From Alphaproteobacteria bacterium (GTDB lineage: Bacteria > Pseudomonadota > Alphaproteobacteria > RF32 > CAG-239), in assembly GCA_900767645.1 (NCBI GenBank), contig CAAFZY010000021.1, positions 1 to 64,000 of the forward strand: a stretch of 64,000 nucleotides of DNA, written 5' to 3'. Positions 32,706 to 42,295 of this stretch are shown here, piece after piece (position 1 is the first letter of the stretch; the number at the start of each line of letters is the position of its first letter). The notes under the pieces were generated by a model that saw nothing but the letters and a program-made list of their open reading frames with translations, ran no database searches and was not told the DNA's origin. The translations under genes and the position numbers were made by a program.

Positions 32706-34708
32706 TTATTTTCAGACTCTTTCAATAACAATTCATTTTGCAAATCAGGCGTTGCGGAATCTTGCTGCTCGGTTACATTCGCCGGCAATGGTTTGTCTTT
32801 GGTAACAATATCAAGTTTTGCGTTATTGTTGATTTTGTTGATGTAGCACCATTTCATGTACCATTTTTCAAAATCAGGCACATATGATATTGCTTCTTGT
32901 TCCGTAATATCAAGAGCCGCAAGCCGATTAACCAACTCGTCTTTTAAGCTTTGGTGAATATTAACCGCTTCCAACCCTTTGCAATCGGCATCATGATATA
33001 TATATTGGCGCAAAATGTCTTGAGTACGGCAAATGTTGTCGTCGATATTAATTTGCTTGTTGTTAGGAGATTTTATCGCCAAGGTGGTCATTTTATCGTA
33101 TAAAAAGTTATTGATAAAATCATCGTAAGGAATGTTTTTGAAATCATCAACACTGGACATGCCGTTAATTACAATAACAGATTTATTGAGTATACCGGCA
33201 TTGTCAAGTTTGTTTATAAATTCTTGTAATTTACCAAACAAGCATTGTGTTTGTTCAAAATAAGCATAGCGTTTGGCTTTAGTGTTATCCGTTTTTATCC
33301 AAGGCATATTTTCCATATTAATCCACTTTTCGCGAGGTTTTATGCTGCAAAATTCATCATATACAAACATATCGGACGGTATATCAGCATACACAAAGTA
33401 AGCTTGCGGGCCTTTATCGTTAATTACATCCTCGGCTACGATATCAAAAGTTTTCACAGAGTTAATAACGTACAGATTGTTATAATTGATGCCAACCATC
33501 GGTATTGTTTCGGGTTGCCCGAAAATGCGCAAAGCCTGATAAATGCCGGACATATCTTTAAAGATTTTCATGCTGGAAATCCATTCAATCAAGAGCACCT
33601 GCGAACGGTCAATCGAGCTCATGTCCGAGCTGTATAAATTAACCGGACGATTAAGCTTTTCCATACAACGATCAACATTAAACACGTGGTTTTTATGGCA
33701 CAAATCAAACCCGCGCGACTTATAAGCGGAAATTTTGTATCCGGCTTTGCGGAATGTATCAAACATCTGATTATCTTTTAAAAAGATATATTCGTCATTA
33801 ACGTTAAAAAATTTCCAATACTTATAAATCATCATGGTGTCTAAAATGTGTTTTGAGGCTTCATCATCGCTGAACAAATTAACCGCCAGCACCATATTAA
33901 TAAACGAATTGTTTTCTTCGTTATAAGAGTTTGAAAATATACTGAATTTGTTTTTGGCGTAAAATCCGTTAATAAGCTGCGTCACCTTTTGAGCTTTAGC
34001 ATCGTTAATGCTGTGAAAATATTTAGTCGGAGCTAAGTTCGGCAACATTAAATAAATAAATTTTTTATCGGTATCGGAAGAATACTCTTTTAACTGAGAT
34101 TGATAAAGTTCTATAAAATCATGCTGATTTTTAATATTGTTTAATTCATGACGTAAAATTCCGATAAATGCAACCGCAAACAATAATACATAAACTGACA
34201 AGATTATGATGTTGGCACGCCATAATAACCATAACACCAATAAAGCAAGCAATACCGAAACCACAATATATGAGCCGATGTATAAAAAGTGCGGTGTGGC
34301 AGAACCCATTAAGTTATGCACAAATTCATCCAAAAAAGTTTGAATATCAAATTGAGCGAATTGATTAAACAATACTATTGAAAACCAACAAGTTACCAAT
34401 GCGCATATAATATTTTGCATTAATTGCGAAAATGAAAAAATCGACATAATAAGCAAAGATAAAAACAGGATTGCCGCCATTAAACCGACTAATTCGGTCG
34501 CCAACACATAGTTTCCGCCGAAAATATTTAAGTTACCGGAATCGGTAAACAAAATTAAGTCGATGGCCATTAATAAAAATATGTATAAGGCTTTTAATAT
34601 GGTGCTTATAATCAGTGCGGGTATTTTAAATTTAGGCTGAGCTTTATGACCGCGAAAAAACTTTTCGCTTTCAAAGGTAAGCGGTGAGCGGAAATGGCGT
34701 CCATACAT
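32702..34708 (-). CDS. Membrane protein with degenerate sulfatase-like domain
   Basis: The 668-residue protein has about five membrane helices in its first 210 residues and a large extracytoplasmic domain, the layout of LTA-synthase and phosphoethanolamine-transferase families. The expected metal and nucleophile motifs are missing: the first strand reads YLMLPNLAPT rather than a Glu/Asp-led motif, and the usual DHG is replaced in VIVINGMSS. It may therefore be a pseudoenzyme. It is the first gene of a three-gene unit with yejEF-like genes and overlaps yejE by 4 bases. The family assignment rests on overall layout and is tentative. Confidence 0.7.
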   Translation of the reverse strand: MYGRHFRSPLTFESEKFFRGHKAQPKFKIPALIISTILKALYIFLLMAIDLILFTDSGNLNIFGGNYVLATELVGLMAAILFLSLLIMSIFSFSQLMQNIICALVTCWFSIVLFNQFAQFDIQTFLDEFVHNLMGSATPHFLYIGSYIVVSVLLALLVLWLLWRANIIILSVYVLLFAVAFIGILRHELNNIKNQHDFIELYQSQLKEYSSDTDKKFIYLMLPNLAPTKYFHSINDAKAQKVTQLINGFYAKNKFSIFSNSYNEENNSFINMVLAVNLFSDDEASKHILDTMMIYKYWKFFNVNDEYIFLKDNQMFDTFRKAGYKISAYKSRGFDLCHKNHVFNVDRCMEKLNRPVNLYSSDMSSIDRSQVLLIEWISSMKIFKDMSGIYQALRIFGQPETIPMVGINYNNLYVINSVKTFDIVAEDVINDKGPQAYFVYADIPSDMFVYDEFCSIKPREKWINMENMPWIKTDNTKAKRYAYFEQTQCLFGKLQEFINKLDNAGILNKSVIVINGMSSVDDFKNIPYDDFINNFLYDKMTTLAIKSPNNKQINIDDNICRTQDILRQYIYHDADCKGLEAVNIHQSLKDELVNRLAALDITEQEAISYVPDFEKWYMKWCYINKINNNAKLDIVTKDKPLPANVTEQQDSATPDLQNELLLKESENK

Positions 34709-34798
34709 TTTTTATTATCCTGTTATTATTCATAGATGTTTTATTATTTACAAAGATGCCGCCAATAACAAGTTTTTATACATACCTATCCACAATAA

Positions 34799-34836
34799 TA
34801 AAAAGAGCGGAGAAGTAAATCCCCGCTCTTTTTTTG
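34799..34836 (-). terminator. Terminator after rpsD
   Basis: AAAGAGCGG and CCGCTCTTT form a 9-bp stem with T runs on both sides. It lies about 20 bases beyond the rpsD stop codon and separates rpsD from the following minus-strand operon. Confidence 0.85.
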
Positions 34837-34851
34837 AGTAATACGTCCGGA

Positions 34852-35466
34852 CTATCTGGAGTAAAATTCGATAACCAGATTCGGTTCCATAAGAGCCGCA
34901 TACGGAATATCATCAAACTTCGGTACAAAAGTAAATTTTGCCGATAATTTTTTATTGTCTACTTCCAAGTAAGACGGAGCTTCACGGCTCTGTGATTCAA
35001 CAGAAGCAACAACCAAAGCCATAGATTTTGATTTTTCTCTGACTTCGATAACATCGCCGACTTTTACCATGTATGAAGGAATATTTACTTTTTTGCCGTT
35101 TACGGTTACGTGGCCGTGATTTACAAACTGACGAGCAGCAAATACGGTCGGAACAAATTTGGCTTTGTATACCAAGTTATCCAAACGTGATTCAAGCAAA
35201 CCGACCAAGTTTTCAGCAGCGTCACCCGAACGACGAATAGCTTCGGCGTAATATTTGTGGAATTGCTTTTCTGAAATGTTACCATAGTAGGTTTTTAATT
35301 TTTGCTTAGCATATAATTGCTCGCCGTAGTCAGTGGTCTTTTTTCTTCTTTGACCGTGTTGACCGGGAGCATAGCTGCGTTTGTTAATCGGGCTGTTGGC
35401 ATCACCCCAAAGGTTTACGCCATAGCGACGGCTGGGTTTTTTCTTTGCAGAAACGATACTTTTCAT
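34852..35466 (-). CDS. rpsD: 30S ribosomal protein S4
   Basis: S4 is a primary 16S rRNA binder that starts 30S assembly. The 204-residue protein has the family N-terminus (a KKKPSRRYG stretch and [14 protein letters not shown]), the S4 RNA-binding domain around [14 protein letters not shown] and [13 protein letters not shown], and the C-terminal EFYSR end. Length is usual. It is a single-gene unit here, away from the alpha operon, as in most Alphaproteobacteria. ATAAGGA precedes the start. Confidence 0.98.
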   Translation of the reverse strand: MKSIVSAKKKPSRRYGVNLWGDANSPINKRSYAPGQHGQRRKKTTDYGEQLYAKQKLKTYYGNISEKQFHKYYAEAIRRSGDAAENLVGLLESRLDNLVYKAKFVPTVFAARQFVNHGHVTVNGKKVNIPSYMVKVGDVIEVREKSKSMALVVASVESQSREAPSYLEVDNKKLSAKFTFVPKFDDIPYAALMEPNLVIEFYSR

Positions 35467-35533
35467 TAAATTAAATCCTTATATTGTTATTTTAGGTTAT
35501 TGTCCCGATAGTTTTAAACATAAATTCAAAACG

Positions 35534-35547
35534 GGATACATGTATCC
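35534..35547. promoter_or_regulatory. 14-bp palindrome in the rpsD leader
   Basis: GGATACATGTATCC is a perfect 14-bp inverted repeat about 68 bases upstream of the rpsD start. Possible promoter boxes (TTGCTT and TATTAT, 18-base spacing) lie further upstream, so the palindrome would be in the mRNA leader. It may be an operator or part of an S4-binding leader; neither is shown. Confidence 0.3.
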
Positions 35548-35661
35548 GCTTTCTCGGAAGTGAGGCTAAAATAATACAAATTAAATCAATATGCAAGCAA
35601 AAACTTAAAATAAAACTGGAATTTTGAAAAATTAAACGTAAAATAAGGAACGGAGGGCAAA

Positions 35662-37383
35662 ATGTCATACAATTTGTTGTTTGAAAAAGCTAATGAGTTA
35701 TATTCGGCCGGAGCATATAATCAGGCAGAAGATTTGTATCGGCAGATTTTAGAGGCAGTGCCCGAAAACCCCGATGTTTTATGTATGATGGGATTAACCG
35801 CTCATGCTAAAGGTTGTTTTGATGAAGCATGCGAATATTTCTATAAGGCGTTGCAATATACTCCCCGTCATGTACCGCTTTACTTTAATTTGGCCGTTTC
35901 ATTAACAGCGGCCGGAAAATCGCATGAGGCAATAAACGCTTATTTTGAAGTGATAAAATTAAACCCGCACATAAAAGAAGCTTATAATAATTTAGGGGGA
36001 ATTTACGAAAGCTTAAATCAGCCGGAAGCAGCCGAAGAATATTATCGCAAGGCATTGGCTTCAGATGCGTCATACCTGGAACCGGCAGTTAATTTAGCCA
36101 TGCTTGAAAATGATGTAATCACTTTGCAAAATCTGGCCGATAAGAATCCGACTTCAGCCCTGCCCTTATATTATTTATCCTTGTTGAATTTTAAGCAAAA
36201 TAATTTTACAAAGGCGGACGAATATATTAAATCAGCACAAAATTTTGATAACGCTTCGGCAGATATTTATTTACTTGCCGGCAATATTGCCTTAAAACTT
36301 AACAACTTTGATGAGGCCTCTAAAGCTTTTACAAACGCTTTGCAAATAAACGCTAAATGCGTTCCGGCGCTTATTAACCTTGCCTTACTCACACAAGATG
36401 AAAGTTTATACCGCAAAGCGCTTGATTTAGCACCGGATAACGCTGATGCGCATGCCGGATTGGCAGCTCTTTTGTATCGGCAAAAGCGCACATTGGAAGC
36501 GTTGGAGGAATATCGACGGACGGTAATTATTAATCCTGACATACCTGAAGTGAGCAATAATTTAGCAATGATATTAAAAGATATCGGCGAGTATGAACGC
36601 GCGGCCGATTTGCTCTTAAACGCCATTAAGCAAGCGCCGCAATACGTTGAATTTTCTGTTAATTTGGCGGAAATACTCACCTTATTTTATTATCAACAGC
36701 CTGAAAACGCTAAAAAAATTGCCAAGCAATGGCAAAAGTTTATGCCGGATAATTTATTTGCCAACCGCGTAGTTGCCGCATTTAACGGAAGCAAGAGTGT
36801 CAATAGTAAGCCCTACTCCGAAGCCTTGTTTGATGTGTTTGCCGAAAATTATGAGCAAATCATGCAAAATATTAATTATTCCGCCATAAACAAACTTAAA
36901 GAAATAGGCTTTGCGCCCATAGGCAAAATTTTAGATTTAGGTTGCGGAACCGGTTTGGTCGGGCAAGCCTTTAAATCGGCCGAAAATAAATTTACCGGCG
37001 TTGATATTTCACAAAAAATGCTTGATATGGCGGCGCTAAAAAATGCATATACCGATTTAATTAAAGATGACATTGTGCATTTTTTGCACACATCAAACTT
37101 GAAGTTTAACTTTATTATAGCTCTCGACGTGGTTGAATATATTGACGATTTTACGGATATGATTATGCAAATGAAACATATCCCGTTTGTTTTTACAATT
37201 GAAAATGCTTCTGAAAAAGTAACCGATTTTCAGCTTGACGCCAGCGGAAGATACCGACATAATCCGCAATATATCCGTAATCAGCTTGCCGATGCCGGGT
37301 ACAAAAACATTACATCATATCCGCTGATTTTGCGACAAGAGAACGGCACTGATGTAAACGGAACTCTGTTTTGGGCGGAATAA
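35662..37383 (+). CDS. TPR-repeat protein with C-terminal methyltransferase domain
   Basis: The 573-residue protein begins with roughly nine tetratricopeptide repeats (residues 1-360). It ends with a class I SAM-dependent methyltransferase domain whose motif I reads DLGCGTGLVG near residue 426, followed by VDISQKMLDMA. No signal peptide is present. TPR units probably bind a protein partner that is modified or recruited. This fusion type is known in Alphaproteobacteria, but its substrate is not known to me. A CGGAGGG ribosome binding site precedes it, and it converges on lolD with only 7 bases between. Confidence 0.88.
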   Translation: MSYNLLFEKANELYSAGAYNQAEDLYRQILEAVPENPDVLCMMGLTAHAKGCFDEACEYFYKALQYTPRHVPLYFNLAVSLTAAGKSHEAINAYFEVIKLNPHIKEAYNNLGGIYESLNQPEAAEEYYRKALASDASYLEPAVNLAMLENDVITLQNLADKNPTSALPLYYLSLLNFKQNNFTKADEYIKSAQNFDNASADIYLLAGNIALKLNNFDEASKAFTNALQINAKCVPALINLALLTQDESLYRKALDLAPDNADAHAGLAALLYRQKRTLEALEEYRRTVIINPDIPEVSNNLAMILKDIGEYERAADLLLNAIKQAPQYVEFSVNLAEILTLFYYQQPENAKKIAKQWQKFMPDNLFANRVVAAFNGSKSVNSKPYSEALFDVFAENYEQIMQNINYSAINKLKEIGFAPIGKILDLGCGTGLVGQAFKSAENKFTGVDISQKMLDMAALKNAYTDLIKDDIVHFLHTSNLKFNFIIALDVVEYIDDFTDMIMQMKHIPFVFTIENASEKVTDFQLDASGRYRHNPQYIRNQLADAGYKNITSYPLILRQENGTDVNGTLFWAE

Positions 37384-37390
37384 GCTTTAA

Positions 37391-38119
37391 TTAATAAAAG
37401 TTTTTATCCCCTTTTATGCGTTTACTCGGACGCATGTCTATAAGTTTTCCGTCTTTAAGCGTAACCAGTCTATCCATTTTGGCGGCAAGTTCCATGTTAT
37501 GGGTTGCAATTAAGGCTGAAAGTCCGGTTTCTTTCACAATATCAAGCAATGCAAAAAACACATTATCTGATGTGTGAGGATCTAAGTTGCCGGTCGGCTC
37601 ATCGGCCAACAGAAGTTTAGGCGTGTTTGCCAAAGCGCGGGCAATGGCAACTCTTTGCTGCTCGCCCCCCGAAAGTTCGGACGGACGATGGCTGATTCTG
37701 TCTTTCAGCCCCAAACGCGACAGCAACCATTCGGCTTTTTCTTTAACATCTTTGGTGTTTTTACCGGCAATCAGTTGCGGCATCATAACATTTTCAAGCG
37801 CATTAAAATCAGGCAACAGGTTATGATATTGATAGACAAAGCCCAAATAATCGCGGCGCAAAGATGTGCGCACTCCGTCATCGGCTTTAGAACAATCTTC
37901 GCCATCAAGAAGAATTTGTCCTGATGAGGGTTTGTCAAGCAAACCGGCAATTTGCAATAAAGTTGATTTACCGGAACCGGACGGACCGATTAACGCCACC
38001 ACCTCATTGGGCGCAATTGATAATTCAACGCCGTTCAGCACTTCAAGCTTTTGTTCACCCTGATAATAGTGTTTGTATATATCTTGAAGTTGCAAAGTGT
38101 TTACAGGTTTATTACTCAT
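37391..38119 (-). CDS. lolD: Lipoprotein-releasing ABC ATPase LolD
   Basis: LolD powers release of outer-membrane lipoproteins from the inner membrane to LolA. The 242-residue protein has Walker A (GPSGSGKST), signature LSGGEQQR, Walker B ([12 protein letters not shown]) and switch ATHNMELA. The start at 38119 (MSNKPV) overlaps the lolC stop by 8 bases; the longer reading from 38143 is unlikely. It ends the long mltB-to-lolD run. Confidence 0.95.
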   Translation of the reverse strand: MSNKPVNTLQLQDIYKHYYQGEQKLEVLNGVELSIAPNEVVALIGPSGSGKSTLLQIAGLLDKPSSGQILLDGEDCSKADDGVRTSLRRDYLGFVYQYHNLLPDFNALENVMMPQLIAGKNTKDVKEKAEWLLSRLGLKDRISHRPSELSGGEQQRVAIARALANTPKLLLADEPTGNLDPHTSDNVFFALLDIVKETGLSALIATHNMELAAKMDRLVTLKDGKLIDMRPSKRIKGDKNFY

Positions 38120-39359
38120 AACGCAAGGCCTCCACCGGATCAAATTTTGCAGCGCGATATGCCGGATAAATTGTGGCTAAAAATGACAATAACAGCGAAA
38201 CTCCGACCACAACGCCAACCTCGGTCCAGTCAATTTCAGCCGGAAGTTTGGATAGAAAATAAATTTCAGCCGAAAAAAGTTCGCGGCCGGACAAGCCTTC
38301 CAAAAATCGGCGGATAGAATCAATGTTTTCACAAAACACTACGCCTAAGCCCAAGCCGATAAGCGTTCCAACCACACCGATAAATGCGCCGTCCATGAAA
38401 AAGATACGCATAATCATACCTTTGGTTGCCCCCATGGTGCGCAAAACCGCAACATCGCGACCTTTATCCTTAACCAACATAATCAAGCCGGTAATAATGT
38501 TAAATGCCGCCACCAATATAATCAAAGTCAAAATCAAAAACATAACATTGCGCTCAACGTCTATGGCGTTGAAAAAGGCAGAATTGCTTTGTTTCCAATC
38601 ATAAACATAGCCATCGTAACCGATACTTTGTTCTATAATTTCACGAATTTTAAGTAAATCTTCATCATGGAGCAAGGTTACATCTATCTGAGTTGCCGCT
38701 TCAGGCAAGCTGAAATAAATTTGAGCCGACTCTAAAGGCATAAACAAATGGGTTGAATCGTACTCATACATACCAACGTTAAAGGTACCCAAAACCTGAT
38801 AAGTTTTCATTCTTGGCACGGTTCCGAATGCTGTTACTTTGCCGTTTGGCGAAATAAGGGTGATTTCATCGCCGGCAATTACACCCATCTTGTTAGCCAA
38901 ACGTTCGCCCAAAATAACTTTATTGCCGCTGAATTGTTCAATATCAACTCCGGCAAGTCCGTTGCGGATAACTTGTTTTTTAAGTAAATCTTCTTTGTTT
39001 ATTCCGCGTACAATCGCCCCTTCGGCAGTGCCGCTGCCTGAAATTAACAATTGCTTTTCAATCATCGGAATGGCAACTTCCACACCTTCGATTTTTTCAA
39101 TATCGGCTGCCGCATTTTTATAGTCGGTAAACGGAAATCCTTGCGCGGCAACGATGGTAATGTGTCCGTTAATCCCAAGTATTCGCGACAGGAGCTCGCT
39201 TTTAAACCCGTTCATTACCGCCATAACAATAATTAACGTTGCCACACCCAATGCAATGCCGGTAAACGCGAACCCCGTAATTACCGAGATAAATCCCTCT
39301 TTGCGTTTGGCTCTTAAATAACGGCCTGCAACCATTCGTTCAAATTTTGAAAAAATCAT
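38112..39359 (-). CDS. lolC: Lipoprotein-releasing permease LolC/LolE type
   Basis: The 415-residue protein has one N-terminal membrane helix, a large periplasmic MacB-like domain (about 45-250) and three C-terminal helices with an FtsX-like domain (VAVLRTMGATKGMIMRIF). The N-terminal FERMVAGRYLRAKRKEGFISVI is typical of LolC/E. Only one such permease is encoded beside lolD, so the complex may be a homodimer or LolF-like. It is coupled to lolD. Confidence 0.95.
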   Translation of the reverse strand: MIFSKFERMVAGRYLRAKRKEGFISVITGFAFTGIALGVATLIIVMAVMNGFKSELLSRILGINGHITIVAAQGFPFTDYKNAAADIEKIEGVEVAIPMIEKQLLISGSGTAEGAIVRGINKEDLLKKQVIRNGLAGVDIEQFSGNKVILGERLANKMGVIAGDEITLISPNGKVTAFGTVPRMKTYQVLGTFNVGMYEYDSTHLFMPLESAQIYFSLPEAATQIDVTLLHDEDLLKIREIIEQSIGYDGYVYDWKQSNSAFFNAIDVERNVMFLILTLIILVAAFNIITGLIMLVKDKGRDVAVLRTMGATKGMIMRIFFMDGAFIGVVGTLIGLGLGVVFCENIDSIRRFLEGLSGRELFSAEIYFLSKLPAEIDWTEVGVVVGVSLLLSFLATIYPAYRAAKFDPVEALRYE

Positions 39360-39415
39360 TTATTTCTTCTCCCTGCCCTGATTGTAACGGGGCTGTTTGC
39401 GGTTTGCAAATAAAA

Positions 39416-40552
39416 CTATTTAAACAAGTCTTTAATTTTGTTGAAAAAGCTCTTTATTTCCGGCTGGCAGTTATTATCTTCACTCAAGCTTCTGAACTCT
39501 TCCAACAGTTCTTTTTCACGCGCGGATAAGTTAGTCGGGGTCACCACATTCAAAATCACATACAAATCGCCGCGTTTGTCTTGATTCATGATGCTCATAC
39601 CTTCGCCTTTAATGCGCAACTTATTGCCGGTTTGAGTTCCTGCCGGAATAGAGAGTTCAACCTTTTTGCCGTCAATGCCCGGAATTTCAATTTTGCCGCC
39701 CAATGCCGCGCATACCATGGCAACAGGTACCGCCGTGTATAAATCTTTGTTATCGCGCTCATAAAGCTTATGGTCTTTAACGGTTACATAAACATACAAA
39801 TCGCCCTTTTCGCCGCCACGCTTTCCGGCTTCACCGGCGCCGTTAATACGCATACGCACATTATTTTCCATTCCGGCCGGAATTTTAACTTTGAGCGATT
39901 TTTCAACTCTGACGGCGCCTTTGCCACCGCAATCTTTACATTTATCTTTAATCACGCGTCCTTCGCCATGACATTCGGGGCAAACGGTTTCAAAAAATAA
40001 AAATCCGCCGCGGTTGCTTCTGACTTTGCCGCTGCCATGACATGTTGGGCAGACAGGGGCTTCTTTACCGTCAGCCGTGCCATAACCGTTGCATTTTTCA
40101 CATGGTTCCGAAGTTTTTATTTTAATTTCTTTTTCAACGCCGGTAAAAGCTTCTTCAAGTGTAATTTCAAGATTATAAGTTAAATCGGCGCCGCGAACCG
40201 CACCATTGCCGCCGCGCGGTCTGCCTCCGCCCATAAAATCAGAAAATATATTTGAAAAAATATCGGATAAATCCTCGGCATTCATACCAAAGCCGGCGCC
40301 GAACGGATTACCGCCGCCCATTCCGCCCTGAAAAGCCTGCGCACCGTATCTGTCGTATGCAGCGCGTTTTTGATCATCTTTTAAAACTTCATATGCTTCA
40401 TTAATTTCTTTGAACTTTTGTTCCGCCTCTTTATTACCGGGGTTGCGGTCAGGGTGATATTTCATTGCCAGTTTTCTGAATGCGGCTTTAATTTCATCTC
40501 CGCTGGCGTCTTTACTGATTTCCAAAAGTTCGTAATAATCTTTTTCCGTCAT
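39416..40552 (-). CDS. dnaJ: Chaperone DnaJ
   Basis: DnaJ is the co-chaperone of DnaK. The 378-residue protein has the J domain with HPD at about 33-35, a Gly/Phe-rich linker (GGMGGGNPFGAGFG), four CxxCxGxG zinc motifs at about 145-215 and the C-terminal substrate-binding domain. All parts are intact. The dnaK gene is not adjacent, whereas dnaK-dnaJ is the usual order; here dnaJ lies between a DHH phosphoesterase and lolC. Confidence 0.98.
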   Translation of the reverse strand: MTEKDYYELLEISKDASGDEIKAAFRKLAMKYHPDRNPGNKEAEQKFKEINEAYEVLKDDQKRAAYDRYGAQAFQGGMGGGNPFGAGFGMNAEDLSDIFSNIFSDFMGGGRPRGGNGAVRGADLTYNLEITLEEAFTGVEKEIKIKTSEPCEKCNGYGTADGKEAPVCPTCHGSGKVRSNRGGFLFFETVCPECHGEGRVIKDKCKDCGGKGAVRVEKSLKVKIPAGMENNVRMRINGAGEAGKRGGEKGDLYVYVTVKDHKLYERDNKDLYTAVPVAMVCAALGGKIEIPGIDGKKVELSIPAGTQTGNKLRIKGEGMSIMNQDKRGDLYVILNVVTPTNLSAREKELLEEFRSLSEDNNCQPEIKSFFNKIKDLFK

Positions 40553-40560
40553 TTTTCTCT

Positions 40561-41451
40561 CTATTTATTTCCTGTTAATTTCGGGCTTACCCACATATTG
40601 CCTTTTCGTAAAAATTCCGGCAGTTCCGGCAATGAAGAAGCGCCGGCCGCCTTGGCGTGCCCTCCTCCGCCGAATTGCGCCGCCACCTTTGAAACATCCA
40701 CATTGTCTTTGGCGGTGTAAAATGATAAATTCCAGCAGTTTTTTTTGTTCATGAAAAAGTTTACCATCATATCGTAATCTTTAACATTATCAAGCGAATC
40801 GTAAAACTCGGAATATCCTTGCGGTATATTGGCGCAAATACACTTTAATCCCTGATATTCGCTTTCAAACGCTTCGGAGCGAACCAAACGGTAATTGCGA
40901 TTGCGAATATAGAGTAAAATAGCCTTACCTTTTTCAACCATTTCAGAAACATCAAGGGTGTCGTTAATCAATTCGCTCCAAATTTTATCGGTGGGACGAT
41001 TAACGCCCAACGCCTGCATGGCATACTCAAACGGGCGCACTCGCTTGTCACGCAAATCAAATACATCGTTTAGACCCAACAATTTAATGCCGAGCGGCAG
41101 CGGACGATCGGGATAAAAATATTCCCATGTAAGCATAAGTGCCGCCGTACCAACGCGGCGTATTCCTTTTATCGGTTTGCGGTTTCCTTCAGCCATGATT
41201 TTTTCATACTTGTCGATTACCGAAACATGGTGATCAATCCACGTGAAGTCGCGGGTTTGACTCAACTGAAACATAAAATCAAGAGGAAGCGAAAAATCGC
41301 AAACAATTATTTTATCATGCTTATTTATTTCATCATAGGGAATTTCCATGTCGTGGTTAAGTCCCATTAATTCGGTTTCAGGGTACACGCTTTTAACAAT
41401 AGCGGCAGACCCTTTTCCGTCATGATCGGCAATATGGTATATACACAGCAT
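40561..41451 (-). CDS. DHH-family phosphoesterase
   Basis: The 296-residue cytosolic protein has the DHH superfamily motifs DHDGKGSA near residue 9, DHHVS near residue 94 and a C-terminal DHHA1 part with FGGGGHAKAAGASS. Such enzymes hydrolyse short oligonucleotides, cyclic dinucleotide products or pAp. Its substrate is not evident. It lies between an MBL hydrolase and dnaJ with gaps of 17 and 8 bases, in the same operon. Confidence 0.88.
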   Translation of the reverse strand: MLCIYHIADHDGKGSAAIVKSVYPETELMGLNHDMEIPYDEINKHDKIIVCDFSLPLDFMFQLSQTRDFTWIDHHVSVIDKYEKIMAEGNRKPIKGIRRVGTAALMLTWEYFYPDRPLPLGIKLLGLNDVFDLRDKRVRPFEYAMQALGVNRPTDKIWSELINDTLDVSEMVEKGKAILLYIRNRNYRLVRSEAFESEYQGLKCICANIPQGYSEFYDSLDNVKDYDMMVNFFMNKKNCWNLSFYTAKDNVDVSKVAAQFGGGGHAKAAGASSLPELPEFLRKGNMWVSPKLTGNK

Positions 41452-41468
41452 TACAACTTCCTTTCCTA

Positions 41469-42254
41469 TTAAAACTCAACAGTCATATTATCATAAGCAG
41501 GATAAACATTATCCGGCGTAAGTTTATTGACATTGTCATAATCACATTCAACCGCCATATGATTAATAATGGTTTTGCGCGGATTGATGATTTTAACATA
41601 TTCAAGCATCTGTTCCAACCCCATGTGCGACCGTTGCGGTATTATGGTGGTTAAAGGCATAACTAAAACCTCAGGCTGTTTGGTAATCAGCTTTAATCCC
41701 GATTCCGAAATTTTTTTACAGTCGGCGATATATACCAACTTACCGTCATCAATAATATAACCGGTGGAGTGAACCGGATGTCCTTCCAATGAAATCGGCA
41801 CGATTTTAACATCATTGATGTAAAATTCTTTGCCCTCTTCAATGATATGAATATCTAAACTCGGAAAAAATATCGGATTGTTCATATGCGCTTTATCGGC
41901 CACCAAATATGGAAACCGGTGATAAATGGCATCTGATGTTTGCTGATTGGCATAAACATCAAGCGGGCGCAATAGAATACGATTCAAGTCGCGCAAATCG
42001 TCAATACCATGCAAATGATCGGCATGCCCGTGCGTATACAGCACCGCGTCTAAAAAACGAATATTGTTATTTAACAACTGGATACGGATGTCAGGCGATG
42101 TATCAATTAAAATTTTTGTAGAACGAATTTCCAAATACACGCCGGTGCGACTACGACAATTTTTCGGATTATTCGGGTCGCAATCACCCCATCCGTTAGC
42201 AATTGCCGGAACTCCGGGGGCGGCGCCGCTGCCCATTATTATAAGTTTGCTCAT
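41469..42254 (-). CDS. MBL-fold metallohydrolase (PhnP-like)
   Basis: The 261-residue protein has the metallo-beta-lactamase fold with metal motif THGHADHLHGIDD (about residue 74), the early GSGAAPGVP and DCDPNNPKNCRSR segments, and a late GHPVHSTGY. This layout is that of PhnP-like phosphodiesterases, which act on cyclic ribose phosphates. In Alphaproteobacteria it commonly follows tatD, as it does here. No phn genes are nearby, so the substrate may differ. Confidence 0.9.
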   Translation of the reverse strand: MSKLIIMGSGAAPGVPAIANGWGDCDPNNPKNCRSRTGVYLEIRSTKILIDTSPDIRIQLLNNNIRFLDAVLYTHGHADHLHGIDDLRDLNRILLRPLDVYANQQTSDAIYHRFPYLVADKAHMNNPIFFPSLDIHIIEEGKEFYINDVKIVPISLEGHPVHSTGYIIDDGKLVYIADCKKISESGLKLITKQPEVLVMPLTTIIPQRSHMGLEQMLEYVKIINPRKTIINHMAVECDYDNVNKLTPDNVYPAYDNMTVEF

Positions 42255-42295
42255 CTGCTTTATCTTTCTTTATTTTTTTTGTTTTTACAGTATTT

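Noticed and set aside
38112..38119. Overlaps of 8 bases in lolC-lolD, birA-rnj, nrdR-nusB and mazG-like-sufC as possible frameshift sites
   Set aside because: They are ordinary start/stop overlaps with a ribosome binding site in the upstream gene, which is common in this compact genome.
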